DNA of 64,000 bases, from NCBI GenBank assembly GCA_934047225.1, contig OW203990.1:25337045-25401044 (forward strand), given 5' to 3'. Position 1 is the stretch's first letter. Each line of letters begins with the position of its first letter. This DNA comes from Ypsolopha sequella. Its lineage: Eukaryota; Arthropoda; Insecta; Lepidoptera; Ypsolophidae. The position numbers and the translations under genes were made by a program. The notes beneath the pieces are model-generated. The model made no database searches, had not been told where the DNA came from, and worked only from the letters and a program-made list of their open reading frames with translations. Of this stretch, positions 1-9,878 are shown one piece after another.

Positions 1-71
1 TATATGTCTTTAGATAGAGCTGAAATAAATAACGGTAAAAAATGCTACTTTTCAGGGATTCTTGTATAAGC

Positions 72-91
72 GGGGGGGGGGGGGGGGGGGG
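72..91. repeat. poly-G tract
   Basis: An uninterrupted run of 20 G residues follows a single C. Such tracts are prone to slippage and sequencing error, so the exact length is uncertain. It could form a G-quadruplex, but nothing nearby suggests a function. Confidence 0.9.
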
Positions 92-124
92 TCTCCTCGA
101 GTTTCAATTTAATTTTCATTTTTT

Positions 125-935
125 AGGGTTCCGTAGTACCTAAAAGGTACAAAAGGAACCTTATGGTGAGACTCCGTTGTCCGTCCGTCCGTATGTCACA
201 GCCTCATAACTGACATGAAATTTGGTACAAAAATAACATTAATTTGCCCGCATATCACGGTGTAAAAAAAATTAAAAATTTGAAATTGTTCAAAATATTT
301 CTAAAACAAAATTGAGAAAAATAAAAAATATTATACTAAAAATACAATATGGGTGTCAAATTGTAGATATTAAAAAGTTGATTGTAAAAATATATATTTT
401 ACTAAATTTACTATATTTCGAGAAATCTTTAAAAAACCACAAAAATATGTATGTCCCCCCCCTTATCTCCGATACTGATAGAACAAAAATATGACAAAAA
501 TGTAGATTATAGATCATAACTGGCCAATTACAAGAAAACTAAAGCGATAAAAAAAAGTTGAGCACGAATGAGAAATATAAAATAAAAGTAAAATAAGTAA
601 AAAAAAATATTTTATAAAAATACAATATGGGTATCAAATTGTAGGTATTAAAAAGTAAATTGTAAAAATATTTAGTTTGTCTATATTTAAATACATCTAT
701 TTTGAGAAATCCTTGAAAAACCATAAAAAAATTTATGTCCCCGGGTAGTATCTCCAAAAATGGTAGACCGAAAAATATGAAAAAAAATCATGGTAATATG
801 TGTTTACGTCAAGATTACAAGAAAAATAAAGTGGTTAAGAAATTGAGGCAAAAAAAATGAACAAATTAAATTTATCATCCACAATACGGAACCCTAGGTA
901 CGCGAGTCTGACTCGCACTTGTCCAGTTTTTGTTG
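125..935. repeat. dispersed element with CGGAACCCTAGG and GAGTCTGACTCGC end
   Basis: The segment opens with a GGTTCCGTAGTACC motif and ends with CGGAACCCTAGGTACG followed by GAGTCTGACTCGCAC. The middle contains an internal near-duplication: the stretch around 340-450 recurs around 620-730 with the same 'tacaatatgggt' core. Related copies lie at 40430-41830, interrupted by a LINE, and inverted at 58085-58450. I know this end motif as an abundant lepidopteran interspersed repeat but cannot assign a class. No coding capacity is visible. Confidence 0.7.
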
Positions 936-1143
936 TGATAAACCTCTCTGAATATGGCTGAAGCTTTAGACGCCTGTGATCACAGCATAGAGGAAAACAT
1001 TTTATCTATGCCTGTGAATCCTGTGATTGATGAACAGACAGACGGACGGACAGACAGCGGAGGCTTGGTGATAGGGTCCCGTTTGGCATCCTCCGGGTAC
1101 GGAAGTCAAAAAACGTATATTTTGCGTAAAGGGCAAAAAAGTA

Positions 1144-1214
1144 TGCATCGGCCGGGAATCGAACCCGGGCCGCCCGCGTGGCAGGCGAGCATTCTACCAC
1201 TGAACCACCGATGC
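1144..1214 (-). tRNA. tRNA-Gly (GCC)
   Basis: This 71-nt sequence on the minus strand folds as a cloverleaf. The acceptor arms GCATCGG and CCGATGC pair, the discriminator is A, the anticodon GCC is at residues 33-35, and the T-loop is GGTTCGATTCC. The A and B boxes are intact. A run of six T residues on the sense strand (complement of 1135-1140) just beyond the 3' end is a good Pol III terminator. It is identical to the copies at 10183, 33081 and 54100. The 5' flank (plus coordinates 1215-1320) is also shared with the 10183 and 33081 copies, so these three spread by segmental duplication. Confidence 0.97.
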
Positions 1215-1429
1215 TGTTGGTAGTAAGCACCTACTTGTTGATGTAGACGGAGCAGATAATTACCGAATCATTATATTTAGACCGATTGAATAGGGTTCAT
1301 TAACGAGTGCAAGTTGTTTATACATATTTCTTTGAAATAATCGAAAATATTTTTTTTAAGCAGTTTCACACCTGCATCAATTACGAGTGGAATATATCCC
1401 CGACGTATATATTACGTCACGACGTAAAT

Positions 1430-1625
1430 CCCCGAGGGGGTGTCAGAGGTGTCCCAAGTGTGAACTGTGAAAATCAAGTTACAGTCTATACTCGGTACAC
1501 CCGCGTTTCACAGACGATTATCACGTCCCAACGTGATGGGTGGTGAGGTCTATCGCCGTCCTTCGGGCACACATATATGCTTCTAAAGGCATGCAGGTTT
1601 CCTTCAGGCGCCTGTTTCAGCGTCA
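1430..1625. repeat. dispersed repeat, inverted partner at 43715-43865
   Basis: The motifs 'gggggtgtcagaggtgt', 'gtgtgaact', 'acacccgcgtttc' and 'caacgtgatg' occur here in order. They recur in reverse-complement order at 43715-43865 and partly at 56205-56330. This motif string is common in lepidopteran genomes, so it is a mobile or formerly mobile repeat. No open frame of note is present. Confidence 0.6.
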
Positions 1626-1879
1626 TCCGAAAATAACTCTTACTGATTACGATATTTCTCTTAAATGAGATGTTTAAAAATTATGAAACAAATATATGTA
1701 TGGTCTTATTTAAAGTATAAGGAAAAAAATCATTTCTTAAAATTATTCTTGCGTTAAAAGAACAGTGTGAAAATATTGTTCAAAATCAAGCTAATTTTAG
1801 TGTAAAATTAAGCAAAATTGGTAACTTCATTGAAACCACTAATGGTATTTGTGTAATTTTTTACACTACGCGGAAAATA
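1626..1879. repeat. repeat shared with the right end of the window (63810-64000)
   Basis: The order 'cgtcatccgaaaat', then 'tttctc', then 'attattc.tcgcgt', then 'gaaaatattgttcaa' followed by 'caagct' is repeated at 63810-64000 in the same orientation. It is AT-rich and non-coding. Confidence 0.55.
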
Positions 1880-2290
1880 TTGCTTAGAATATTTGTTTTC
1901 AATGCATGTGCTCGTAAAGGCCCACTTTTTATGCATCAAAACCGAACGGAAAGTCGATTATTTTGCCCTAGGGCTTTATTATTATTATTTTTTTTAATTC
2001 ATTTACAATGGTTGGCTAACCTGCAGCCTTTCCTGTGTACCATAGACGTTATACTTTTTTTTCCACTGTTTAATGGCTCTGGATACAGTCCTTTTGAGCC
2101 AATTATAATTTAAAGTTCACAAGATTATATTTGTTTTCATTTCCTCACACTATGCATTGAAAAATGTAGTATGATACACGGGCGTAAAAGCAATAAATTA
2201 CTCGGTTACGTTTAAAATACTCGCTACGCTCGTGTTTTAAATCATCCTCGTTATTTATTCCTTTGCGCCCTTGTAGCATAAACTACTATT
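1880..2290. repeat. dispersed repeat containing a 90-bp hairpin
   Basis: This 0.4-kb repeat recurs inverted at 49836-50222 and, more decayed, at 47590-47800. The part at 2183-2273 is an imperfect palindrome. It runs from GGGCGTAAAAGCAATAAATT through ACTCGCTACGCTCGTG to TTCCTTTGCGCCC, so a transcript would fold into a long stem. The two better copies lie on opposite strands next to duplicated SDR blocks, which suggests independent insertion or inversion. Short open frames inside are not protein-like. Confidence 0.65.
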
Positions 2291-2611
2291 ATGGATTTTT
2301 TTTGTCTATGTGGTCCAGTGAAAAGCATTATTTTTTCCTATTTTGCGCTATCCGGAGTCCCAGCGACGTCGTAATGCAGTGCGCGCTGATATGCCTCCAC
2401 GACGCCATGGACGGAAAAAAATTCCATTGTCTTGTTATTTTAATGAAAAGATTTTGTTTTTACAATGTTATCACGATATGCAAGGTGACATTTATTTATC
2501 AGCGAAATTCAAACTCGTGGCTTGGTAAGTGATCACTATCACGGGTCGGTAGAATTTATGAATTTAAAAAAAATATACTTTTTGTTGTAGCATTGACTCG
2601 GGGCTGGGCTA

Positions 2612-2722
2612 CAGTGGAGACCTCATCAAGCTATACACTTGCAGTACGACATTAGCCCCTACAGATAAGAATATAAGATAGGTACAAAGTCCAATGTGTC
2701 TTACTTGATGCGGTCTCCACTG
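2612..2722. mobile_element. small MITE with TA flanks
   Basis: The terminal inverted repeats begin CAGTGGAGACC and extend about 35 bp with a few mismatches. TA lies immediately outside each end (2610-2611 and 2723-2724). The 111-bp length, lack of coding and TA flanks fit a non-autonomous Tc1/mariner-type element. Family assignment is inference. Confidence 0.65.
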
Positions 2723-2959
2723 TACGTTTAGGGGACAGAAAAAAAAATACTTTCGAATTTTCCAAAAAGGGTCATCAAACCTTGATACCGACTACTTATC
2801 GAGTTTTTAGTATGAATTTGGCTGCATAAATAAACGTCATCTTTATCTGTACCCTAATGTGTAATTATTAGATAAAATCAATTATTTTTTTAGTTTCCAT
2901 AAACAGCGATAGGTAATATTTTTAAAATAATTTTCCTGACTTGCCAAAATTTACGAAAA

Positions 2960-3710
2960 ACGGAACCCTAACTCGCACTTGGCCGGTTTTATTTTATTTT
3001 TGCGGGTATTATTTTTGGTAAATTTGTTCAGTGTAATCAGAAAAGAATGAGTTAGTAAAAAGAAAAAAAAACGGTTCATTTACAACCGGTTTAAATGACG
3101 GAAAATGTACTTTGGCGTTGATATGTCGCAGTTATTAATATGTTCTGTGGTCGCAGGCAAACAGTAAAATTCGGCATTATACAAACGGCGGCGTGGCGTC
3201 GTTAGTTTTTAAACGTCTGCTATTTTACTAGTTATTTGACGAATCTTCATCAAATAGTAGAATTCGGCATTTTATAATTTGCTTCAGCATTCTGTATGAA
3301 CTATTTTGAGGGTCGCCTCGCTCCGCTCGGCTCCCAATATGTACTTAAGATGTAAACCTAACACGCTCTGCTCGTCGTCGTACCTATTTTTCACTTTTTG
3401 GTGAAAGACTTCGGCTTTTTAGGAAATGACGATGTCATTTTACAATTTGCCGGCAAAACAACGAGCGGGTATAAGCTGACGAAGCCTTTTGTAAAATGCC
3501 AAAATTTAATATTTGCCTGCCACAGATACGTAAAAAGAGCTCCAGTGGGCTCAGGCGGTCTCTTTCTCGCGCGCCTGTTACCCATGCAGACACACACCCC
3601 CTCCTCCCCGCCCGGAGCTCTTTTTATGTGCGACAGCTTTTACACCGTAACAAAACTTTTTCCTATTAAGGGTGGAACTAATTAATGCTGCGTCTCGCAA
3701 TTAGGGTCGA
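2960..3710. repeat. segment duplicated at 48810-49400 (SDR1/SDR4 downstream flank)
   Basis: A series of motifs occurs in the same order here and at 48810-49400, downstream of SDR4. They include the 'cgcacttggccggtttt'-type start, 'aaaattcggcattat', 'ctcgctccgctcggct', 'cactttttggtgaaagact' and 'ggtctcgcaattagggtcga'-like ends. This places SDR1 and SDR4 in one pair of duplicated blocks. The stretch at 3305-3425 also belongs to the MITE-like family seen at 38115 and 54827. Confidence 0.65.
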
Positions 3711-3882
3711 GTAAACAGAAGTGGTTCCTTTAAAAGAAAACACTTTTTTTTTTAACTTATCACATTATACTTTAATCTTAAATTTTTCATAATATTATTT
3801 AAAAAAATAACTTTTACAAAATAGAAATTGAGGCAAGGACATTTTTTTGTGTGCTAATTCCAAAGGCTTAAAGAATATTTAA

Positions 3883-4638
3883 TTATTTCAACATAAAGCC
3901 ATCATCAGTCACCCAGTTTGATCCCGTAACGCCTCTAGCTTTGTCGCTAGCCAAAAATAAGATAACATCAGTTATTTCTTTTGGTTCCGATACTCGCTTG
4001 AGAGGCATTGCATTTCCAAAATCTTCATAGATTTTATCCACATCTTGTACCCCCATATTCTCAACAAAGTCAGTTCTAACTGGTCCAGGGTTGACGACAT
4101 TGACTCTGACGCCTTTCGGTGCCAGTTCTGCTGCTATGCATCTTGAAAAGTGATCTAGGGCGGCTTTTGCTGTACAGTAAGCTCCAGTTTGATCAATGTT
4201 CTTGAGGGCAGCTACACTGGAGATATTGATTATATTTCCTTTAGTCTTGATGAGGTGAGGGGCAGCTAGGTGAGACAGATGAACGACAGAGCGGAGATTT
4301 AATGCCATTATCTCATCAAAAACCTTTACAAAATCGCTACTTTCAAACGGAACTCTTTTTCCGAATCCCGCGTTGTTAATTAAAATATCAAGTTTGCCAT
4401 ATTCATTGATAGTACTTTGAATAACTCTCTTGACATCATCTTCTTTGACAAGGTCAGCATTCACGACTAGTGGTTTCTTGCCGGCTTTCACACAGTCACC
4501 AGTTACTTTGTCTAGCTTTGCCTGATTCCTCGCAACGATCACCACATCAGCTCCTTCTTTGGTCAATGCTACTGCAGTCTCAGCTCCTATACCTGAACTC
4601 GCACCAGTCACAATCACAACCTTATTCTTGAAACTCAT
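3883..4638 (-). CDS. SDR1: short-chain dehydrogenase/reductase, FabG-like
   Basis: This is a 251-residue classical SDR, predicted to be a soluble NAD(P)(H)-dependent oxidoreductase. The family acts on alcohol or carbonyl groups, and the substrate here is unknown. In order it shows TGASSGIG (residues 11-18, cofactor loop), Arg37 after the second beta strand (which favours NADP(H)), NAD at 60-62, NNAG at 88-91, catalytic Asn114, Ser141, Tyr154 and Lys158 (YCTAK), and a C-terminal WVTDDGF. There is no signal peptide or membrane segment. It has a single exon with no visible intron. The start is fixed by alignment to three paralogues and by a promoter 50-85 bp upstream. By eye it differs from SDR4 at about 23 residues. 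An ATTAAA-type polyadenylation motif overlaps the stop. Insect relatives are usually annotated 3-oxoacyl-ACP reductase-like, but that reaction is unproven here. Confidence 0.95.
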   Translation of the reverse strand: MSFKNKVVIVTGASSGIGAETAVALTKEGADVVIVARNQAKLDKVTGDCVKAGKKPLVVNADLVKEDDVKRVIQSTINEYGKLDILINNAGFGKRVPFESSDFVKVFDEIMALNLRSVVHLSHLAAPHLIKTKGNIINISSVAALKNIDQTGAYCTAKAALDHFSRCIAAELAPKGVRVNVVNPGPVRTDFVENMGVQDVDKIYEDFGNAMPLKRVSEPKEITDVILFLASDKARGVTGSNWVTDDGFMLK

Positions 4639-4686
4639 AGTTGGTTTTTTTACTCAATATGCTGCTTTTACCAAGTCAGTCACACA

Positions 4687-4748
4687 ACTGAGTCTCTCTG
4701 TGTACCTATTCTCCTATTTATAAACTTATCAAGAACTACTTACTTATC
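4687..4748 (-). promoter_or_regulatory. SDR1 core promoter with GATA sites
   Basis: On the minus strand TATAAATAG (complement of 4714-4722) lies about 30 nt upstream of TCAGT (complement of 4687-4691), the arthropod initiator. A start at the A of TCAGT gives a 5' leader of about 50 nt. Two GATAAG motifs (complements of 4725-4730 and 4743-4748) sit just upstream of the TATA box. GATA factors commonly drive gut and fat-body genes in insects, so tissue inference is possible but weak. Confidence 0.75.
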
Positions 4749-4848
4749 TCGCCGTTTGACGTAATAAGTGGTATAACTATATGATACTAGTTGTTTATCT
4801 ATTAATGAATGATTACGCATCGCTCGCAAAGTCAAGGTGTGGCGTGAC

Positions 4849-5470
4849 TAGGGTTACCAGATCCGAAAATAAGTTTTCCTGAAAAAATCCCTGACTCAGC
4901 AATAAATTTCCTGACATTTTGGCAGAAAAGTATCTTATTTTAAACCATATGTACTCAACTTTTTTTTCGTAGAAATTGGTATTTTTTTTAATTCTAAGTC
5001 CAATTATCGTAAATATGAGAAGATAAAAACCGTCAGCTGTGAAGGACTGGAAGAACTGAAAAAAATTTGCTGTTGTGTGTTTGAAATTCAAAATGCTAAC
5101 GTCGAACGAGTGTTTTCATTAATGGGTGGACAAATGAGAGAAATAGACTGTCCATAGCTTCTGTTAAGGCTCTACTGTTGACACAGTTCAATCTGAAGAA
5201 CACATCATGTGAAGAGTTTCATAAAATTGTTATGAAAGACCAGCAGTTCCTGAAAGCTATATCAAGCAATAAAAAGTACGAGAATCAGATGAATCATTAA
5301 TTAATCACAGTGGTTGTTAATTATTAGATTTCATTCTTTGATTATAATTTAATTTCTTATATTTTACTCTTTTCTTAAAATTCCTGACATATTCCAATTT
5401 TTCCTGTTTCCCTGACAGACATCTAAAATTCCGGACATGTTAGGAAAATTCCTGTCATCTGGTAACCCTA
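4849..5470 (+). mobile_element. decayed hAT-type element with transposase C-terminus relic
   Basis: The ends TAGGGTTACCAGAT and ATCTGGTAACCCTA form terminal inverted repeats typical of hAT elements. Subterminal 'ttcctgac' words recur near both ends. Inside, at about 5060-5300 on the plus strand, two overlapping frames read like the hAT C-terminal dimerisation region. One frame carries NANVERVFSLM and the other NRLSIASVKALL, so the gene is frameshifted and also deleted upstream. The flanking eight bases (ggcgtgac and gggtccgt) do not match, so no target duplication is left. A short relative is at 6943-7208. Confidence 0.75.
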
Positions 5471-5857
5471 GGGTCCGTCGACCGTGGGCGTTCAAAAAAC
5501 GCACCTCCTAGATATTGTTTAGGATCAAATTACCTTGTTTAATTTACGCCGCCGCCTTGACTCTACCGCGCTTCATCGAAAGCTTTAATAATATAATGTT
5601 CGTTGTCAGGTGTGTCAGACATGGCGATAACCCCAAAATAATAGTTTGGTTGTTTAGTACAGACGTCTATTTCCACTGTTGCAAACAAATTAACAGGAAA
5701 CAACCAACGATCAGACGGATAGATTCGGATACTTGATAGATACTTGGTCGAGAAACGCAGTAAGTTCGATACAGTGACGCACGCACTCTCAATACAACAA
5801 CCGTTCGTCTCGGTCCAAAGAGTACTATGAAAGATGTATGAAAGTATGAATTCCGGG
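5471..5857. repeat. SDR1 upstream flank duplicated at 51205-51310
   Basis: 'cgttcaaaaaacgcacc' and 'ctagatattgttta' are followed by 'aggatcaaattaccttg' and 'tttacgccgccgc' here and upstream of SDR4. The homology continues after inserted elements (6660-6760 with 51680-51800). The SDR1/SDR4 duplication therefore covers several kilobases and is not retroposition of the coding sequence alone. Confidence 0.7.
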
Positions 5858-6302
5858 CAGGGCTGCCAGGTTCAATTGAGTGTTGCGCGCTAACTCCGAT
5901 GTAAAAAAGCGCTAGATTCCGCTAAACATACATTTTTAAAAAAAGCGCTAGAAGAAGCGCTAGTTATATGTTGTATATTGGTGGCCATAGCTGATTGTAA
6001 TTCATTGGCTTTTTAAAAAAATGCGCTATTTATAGAGCCGTAAAGAATTTTTAAAAGAAAACAAAGAAATTTTATACTTAATTAATTCAATGCAAGTTGA
6101 ATTATCATCAATGAAACAAAACTCATTTCAAAATAGCGCTAGATTTCCCAAAATTATTCCAAAAAAGTGCTAAAATAATGAAACAAAACTCATTCCGAAA
6201 AAGCGCTAGATTTTCCGCTAGGCGCCAAAAACGAATTTTGAGCGCTAAGTGGTCAAAAAAAGCGTTAGATCTGGCGCAAAATGCGCTGATCTGGCAGCAT
6301 TG
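5858..6302. mobile_element. hAT-type MITE with AGCGCTAG subterminal repeats
   Basis: The ends CAGGGCTGCCAG and CTGGCAGCATTG are inverted repeats. The flanking octamers ATTCCGGG and ATACCGGG match at seven of eight positions, as expected for an aged hAT target duplication. Many AGCGCTAG or AAAAAGCGCTAG words occur in both orientations near the ends, typical of transposase-binding subterminal repeats. There is no transposase. Confidence 0.75.
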
Positions 6303-6513
6303 ATACCGGGCGGGTCTCGGTCGGCGCTCTCCAACAGAATCATGACGGGCCGCACTCCACGAAACGTCAAAAACGTCAGACAACCGGAAACTAGTGTTGC
6401 CATCGCTGTATCGACCATACCCAAATAAACTACTTGACGTTTCCGACTAGGCTCGATAGACGGCGTTAGTTGGGTCTGCGACATATATTATAAATAAATA
6501 ATATATATATACA

Positions 6514-6655
6514 TAAAGCCGATTCTTAAGGCATTAATTTTAGTTCCAAAGCAATTTAGCTTCTAATCCTAATCCTTAAGGACTTTTGGGCGATGAAGAA
6601 AAATTTTTGGACACCACTAAAACAAAAATTAAAGCCTTCATAATTGGCTTTATTA
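6514..6655. mobile_element. short foldback MITE, family of 14698-14873
   Basis: The ends are AAGCCGATTCT..AAGGC and its reverse complement, with 'attaaagccttc' near the right end. The same ends and the internal 'gacagcactaaaact' type sequence occur in the better-preserved copy at 14698-14873. Confidence 0.65.
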
Positions 6656-6774
6656 TCAACGCAGGTACGTTTTTTGAATGCCTTCGACTGCGGCTCGACT
6701 GTACCTCAACTCTTGTGTTAGCGATACGCCTATACTTCGTATATCTAACTTCTATGTAATCACTTCATCACCAT

Positions 6775-7224
6775 CACTACATAGTATAAAACAAAGTCGC
6801 TTCCCGCTGTTTGTCTGTCTCGATGTATGCTTAGATCTTTAAAACTACGCAACAGATTTTGATGCGGTTTTTTTCAATAGATAGAGTCATGCAAGAGGAA
6901 GGTTTATATGTATAATACATATCCGTGCGAAACCGGGGTGGGTAGGGTTACCAGATGACAGGAATTTTCCTGACATGTCAGGAATTTTGGCCCTCTGTCA
7001 GGAAATCAGGAAAAAATGGGATTTGTCAGGAATTTTTAAAACAGATGAATAATTGCTTAAAATTATTATATTTATAGAGTTTCAATATATTTGTAACGAA
7101 ACTTGTTGAAAATCGCGCTGCTTGCTCATTCTCACGAAATGTTTACAAAAAATGTCAGGAAAATTATTGATTTATCAGGAATTCACGTTACCGGATCTGG
7201 TAACCCTAGGGGCGGGTCGCTAGT
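6775..7224 (+). mobile_element. Helitron-like fragment ending in CTAGT, split by a hAT MITE
   Basis: The body (from 'agtataaaacaaagtcgc' through 'gattttgatgcggttt' and 'atagagtcatg' to 'gtgcgaaaccgggg') resembles the abundant lepidopteran Helitron-like repeats. The right end is GGGGCGGGTCGCTAGT, ending in CTAGT (7220-7224) as Helitron 3' termini do. A hAT MITE interrupts it at 6943-7208. The corresponding site upstream of SDR4 (about 51790-51815) lacks the element, so it inserted after the block duplication. Confidence 0.55.
6943..7208. mobile_element. 266-bp hAT MITE with near-perfect 8-bp target duplication
   Basis: Terminal inverted repeats TAGGGTTACCAGAT and ATCTGGTAACCCTA are the same as in the element at 4849-5470. 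The flanks are GGGGTGGG (6935-6942) and GGGGCGGG (7209-7216), a 7 of 8 match. Multiple 'tgtcagga' subterminal words are present. It is non-coding and presumably moved by a transposase related to the one decaying at 5060-5300. Confidence 0.85.
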
Positions 7225-7553
7225 ATTCTCATAACTACTTGGCAAATCGACGATGAAGTCTCAAGAATTTATATATCACGTGTTAGGCAAATTTAATTTT
7301 TATACAATTTGACACGTAAAGAAACTATTTGTAAACGTTTTAAACCGCAATAAGAACTATCAATTGGTAGCCTGTCAGGCTTGCGTCCGTACTAGCAATT
7401 CCAGCCAACTAGATTTTCAGAAATTTTTTCACTGACAAGAATAGAGGCGGTATTTACAAAACAACCAATTTCCAATTTTCGAGGTTTCAACATTTTTATT
7501 GTGGGCAATACTCTGAAGAGATCTTTCGAATGATGAAATTTACAAAAACAGCA

Positions 7554-7722
7554 CCGGTGGGTCTACCGCGTAATTCTCATTTTCATCAACATCAACTTGA
7601 GATTGAAATTTAACGTGCGTGTGACGACGCCCGCCTAACATGCCATCTCTTTTGCACGCGTTGAATTTCGCATGCATTTGCTTGAAGTTGATACAAATGA
7701 GAATTACGCGGTAGAGCCCCTG
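7554..7722. mobile_element. 169-bp MITE, family M1 (TACCGCGTAATTCTCAT ends)
   Basis: The inverted repeats contain CTACCGCGTAATTCTCATTT at both ends. The interior has 'gacgacgcccgcctaacatg' and 'cacgcgttgaatttcgcatg'. Copies of almost the same length lie at 32528-32697 and 54512-54680. Termini read CCGGTGGG and CCCCTGC. A target duplication cannot be defined with confidence. Confidence 0.85.
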
Positions 7723-8293
7723 CTCATAGTTATTCGAGGAAGAAAACTCATTCTGCATAACATTCAGTACTTACATCCATGATGACTTATCTTAATTTCT
7801 CCTGTAAAGTTGTTATTTTGGACAGTTTTTCTTCTTTTTGTTAATAACACAGCCTTACAGAGCCAAAAACTTATTTGTTCCGGTGGGCCAAACTAAAATG
7901 GCTTCTTTATTCACTGGTTGACAATCTTGTGCTACTGAAACAGATAAGTTAGTGGCTCTGTAAGCGTTTCTCATATTTTGATAACGTACGAAATACAAGG
8001 TAAAAGTGTTTAGTTGATATTCACCTTCAATCAAGTTCCAACAACAATCGCGTTTATTTCAGTTTCACAACATTTTGAAATATTCCATTGAAGGTCACTT
8101 GTAAAAACATTGCACAACATTTTCCAATGTTTATTTCTTCTACTCTATACATATAGAACTTAACATTTGTCTATGTATTGTGTATATCCTCAGAATCCTT
8201 ATTCTGAGTGTATATCACTTTAGACCCAATGTCATTATTAGTTTAAAGCTCCTTACTTTGAAGTATTTTTTACAAAATACCGTATTATGTAGG

Positions 8294-9878
8294 GCTTTTT
8301 ATTTTTTGTATTCTCTATTTTGCATAAATATAATTAGTTAATGAAACATTTTTAAAACGCTATATTTCGACCCTTCAGATAGTCGTTCATAAACTCACAC
8401 CGAGTTGGGTTTCCTACCCGGGTCGCAACACTAACCCTTTCAAAAATTAACTCGCGTCTCAACACCGACCGTTCAAAAATGACAGTGTCGCTACACTGGT
8501 GTCGAATTTTTCAACATCATCTCTGAGCAGGGTTCGCAAGGTTCGTATAGGCTACAAACGTCACCTGACATTCACGTAAATTTTCGTAAATGAAATGACG
8601 TTAATTTTTGTACCGAGGGGGTCTTCTCAACGTTATAGTTGATATATTTACGTTAAATTTCGTACAGAGGGGGTCCTCTCAACGTTATTATACTAAATAT
8701 AATGCAAAAATGACAACTGACGTTTAGAGTGTCGCTACACGACGAAACCCGTTCAAAAACTCAGCGTTACAACCCCAGTGTTCCTACCCAGCCCAGGGCT
8801 ATTTAATGAACGCACTTCAGTGGGATCGTCATCAGGCGAATAGAAAAAAATTTTTTTTACATTGTTATACTTACTTAATGTTTTATAATTTATAAAATAT
8901 ATTTTTTAATACAGTTGCTCAAAAAGTGGCGTATTGCAGGGACGTATAGCGTTCGGGATGTAGGCTATTACATACTCGAGCTTTTTCTTTACCTTTTCCG
9001 AACTCGTGCGTTCTCTTTCCCAACTGTCAAAATATTGTCTATTAAAAAGAAAAAACCAACCACGAAGTTTTTACTAAAAAAAAATCAAAGAAGTTTTTAT
9101 GATTCATGCAAATATTTCTAAAAAGAAGCTACTATTTTGTTTCAATATCAGATTTAATGATTTGATTCAATGAGTTAGGTTAGGTTTCATTTCATTTCAT
9201 CTCATTAAATTTCATTTTCATTTCATATCAATAAAAAAATTCTACTGAAGACTTGGCTGTATGGGCATAGTTCCCTTTGCCTACTCAGAATGGGTGAAGA
9301 AAACAAAAAAAAATCTCTGCTTATATTCTTTTACGGTTGGCGCCATTTTCCAAAAATTTTCTTTGCGGGTTGTTGTAGTTGTTTGTTGCACAAAATGAGT
9401 AATTTCAACGATATTTTATTTGAATTAACACCACTGGAACTCAGTATAATTGCACAAAATGCTTCGGAGAACATTTTACCGGAAAAGTCAAAAAGTCGCT
9501 ACATATCTACATACGACGAATTTATTGCGTGGAGTATTAGTTAGTTGAGTTTATTGTGTTTTTATTATTTTATTAAATTGCTTCATTTTTTCGCAACTGT
9601 ATTAAAAATAGTTGTTCAGTACACGTGCGGAACCGTCATTGCAACTTGTTCCGACTGTCAACCCTCACCTTCGGCTGCGCCTCGGCTCGGGTAGACATTT
9701 GTCGGAACTCTTTGCAATGACAGGCTTTCCGCACTCGTAATGAAATATACTATTTCCATTCGCCTGATGACGACCCCACTGAGGGGTCGAAATGTAGCGT
9801 TTTAGAAATATTTCATTAAGTAATGATATTTATGCAAAGTAGAGAATACAAAAAATAAAACTTGGCTCGTTTTTTTTA
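8294..9878. mobile_element. 1.6-kb region bounded by about 85-bp inverted repeats
   Basis: The left arm (8296-8380) contains 'attttttgtattctcta', 'gcataaatat' and 'cgctatatttcgaccc'. The right arm (9776-9872) is its reverse complement with few mismatches. A second inverted pair lies inside: 'atcgtcatcaggcgaat' near 8826 and 'ttcgcctgatgacga' near 9760. Between them are a 58-bp tandem pair (about 8593-8690), a CATTT-rich stretch (9180-9230), a small recombinase-like ORF (9395-9544) and an imperfect hairpin (9607-9735). This could be a single decayed element or a nested set. Confidence 0.5.
9395..9544 (+). pseudogene. N-terminal fragment of a tyrosine-recombinase-like protein
   Basis: A 49-codon frame starts at an ATG in the context CAAAATGAG. 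It contains NILPEKSKSRYISTYDEF followed by I-A-W. The pattern LLPxKSxxxYxxxYxxFxxW is what I recall from the N-terminal core-binding region of Crypton/DIRS-type tyrosine recombinases and their domesticated insect relatives. The frame stops after the tryptophan region, so the catalytic domain is absent. An upstream in-frame ATG at 9290 would add 35 lysine- and phenylalanine-rich residues that look non-coding. Family assignment is from memory and not verified. Confidence 0.35.

Noticed and set aside
954..1230. Protein frames on both strands at the first tRNA
   Set aside because: The apparent protein sequence, including SVVECSPATRAARVRFPA, is the translation of tRNA-Gly and recurs at 54051-54233.
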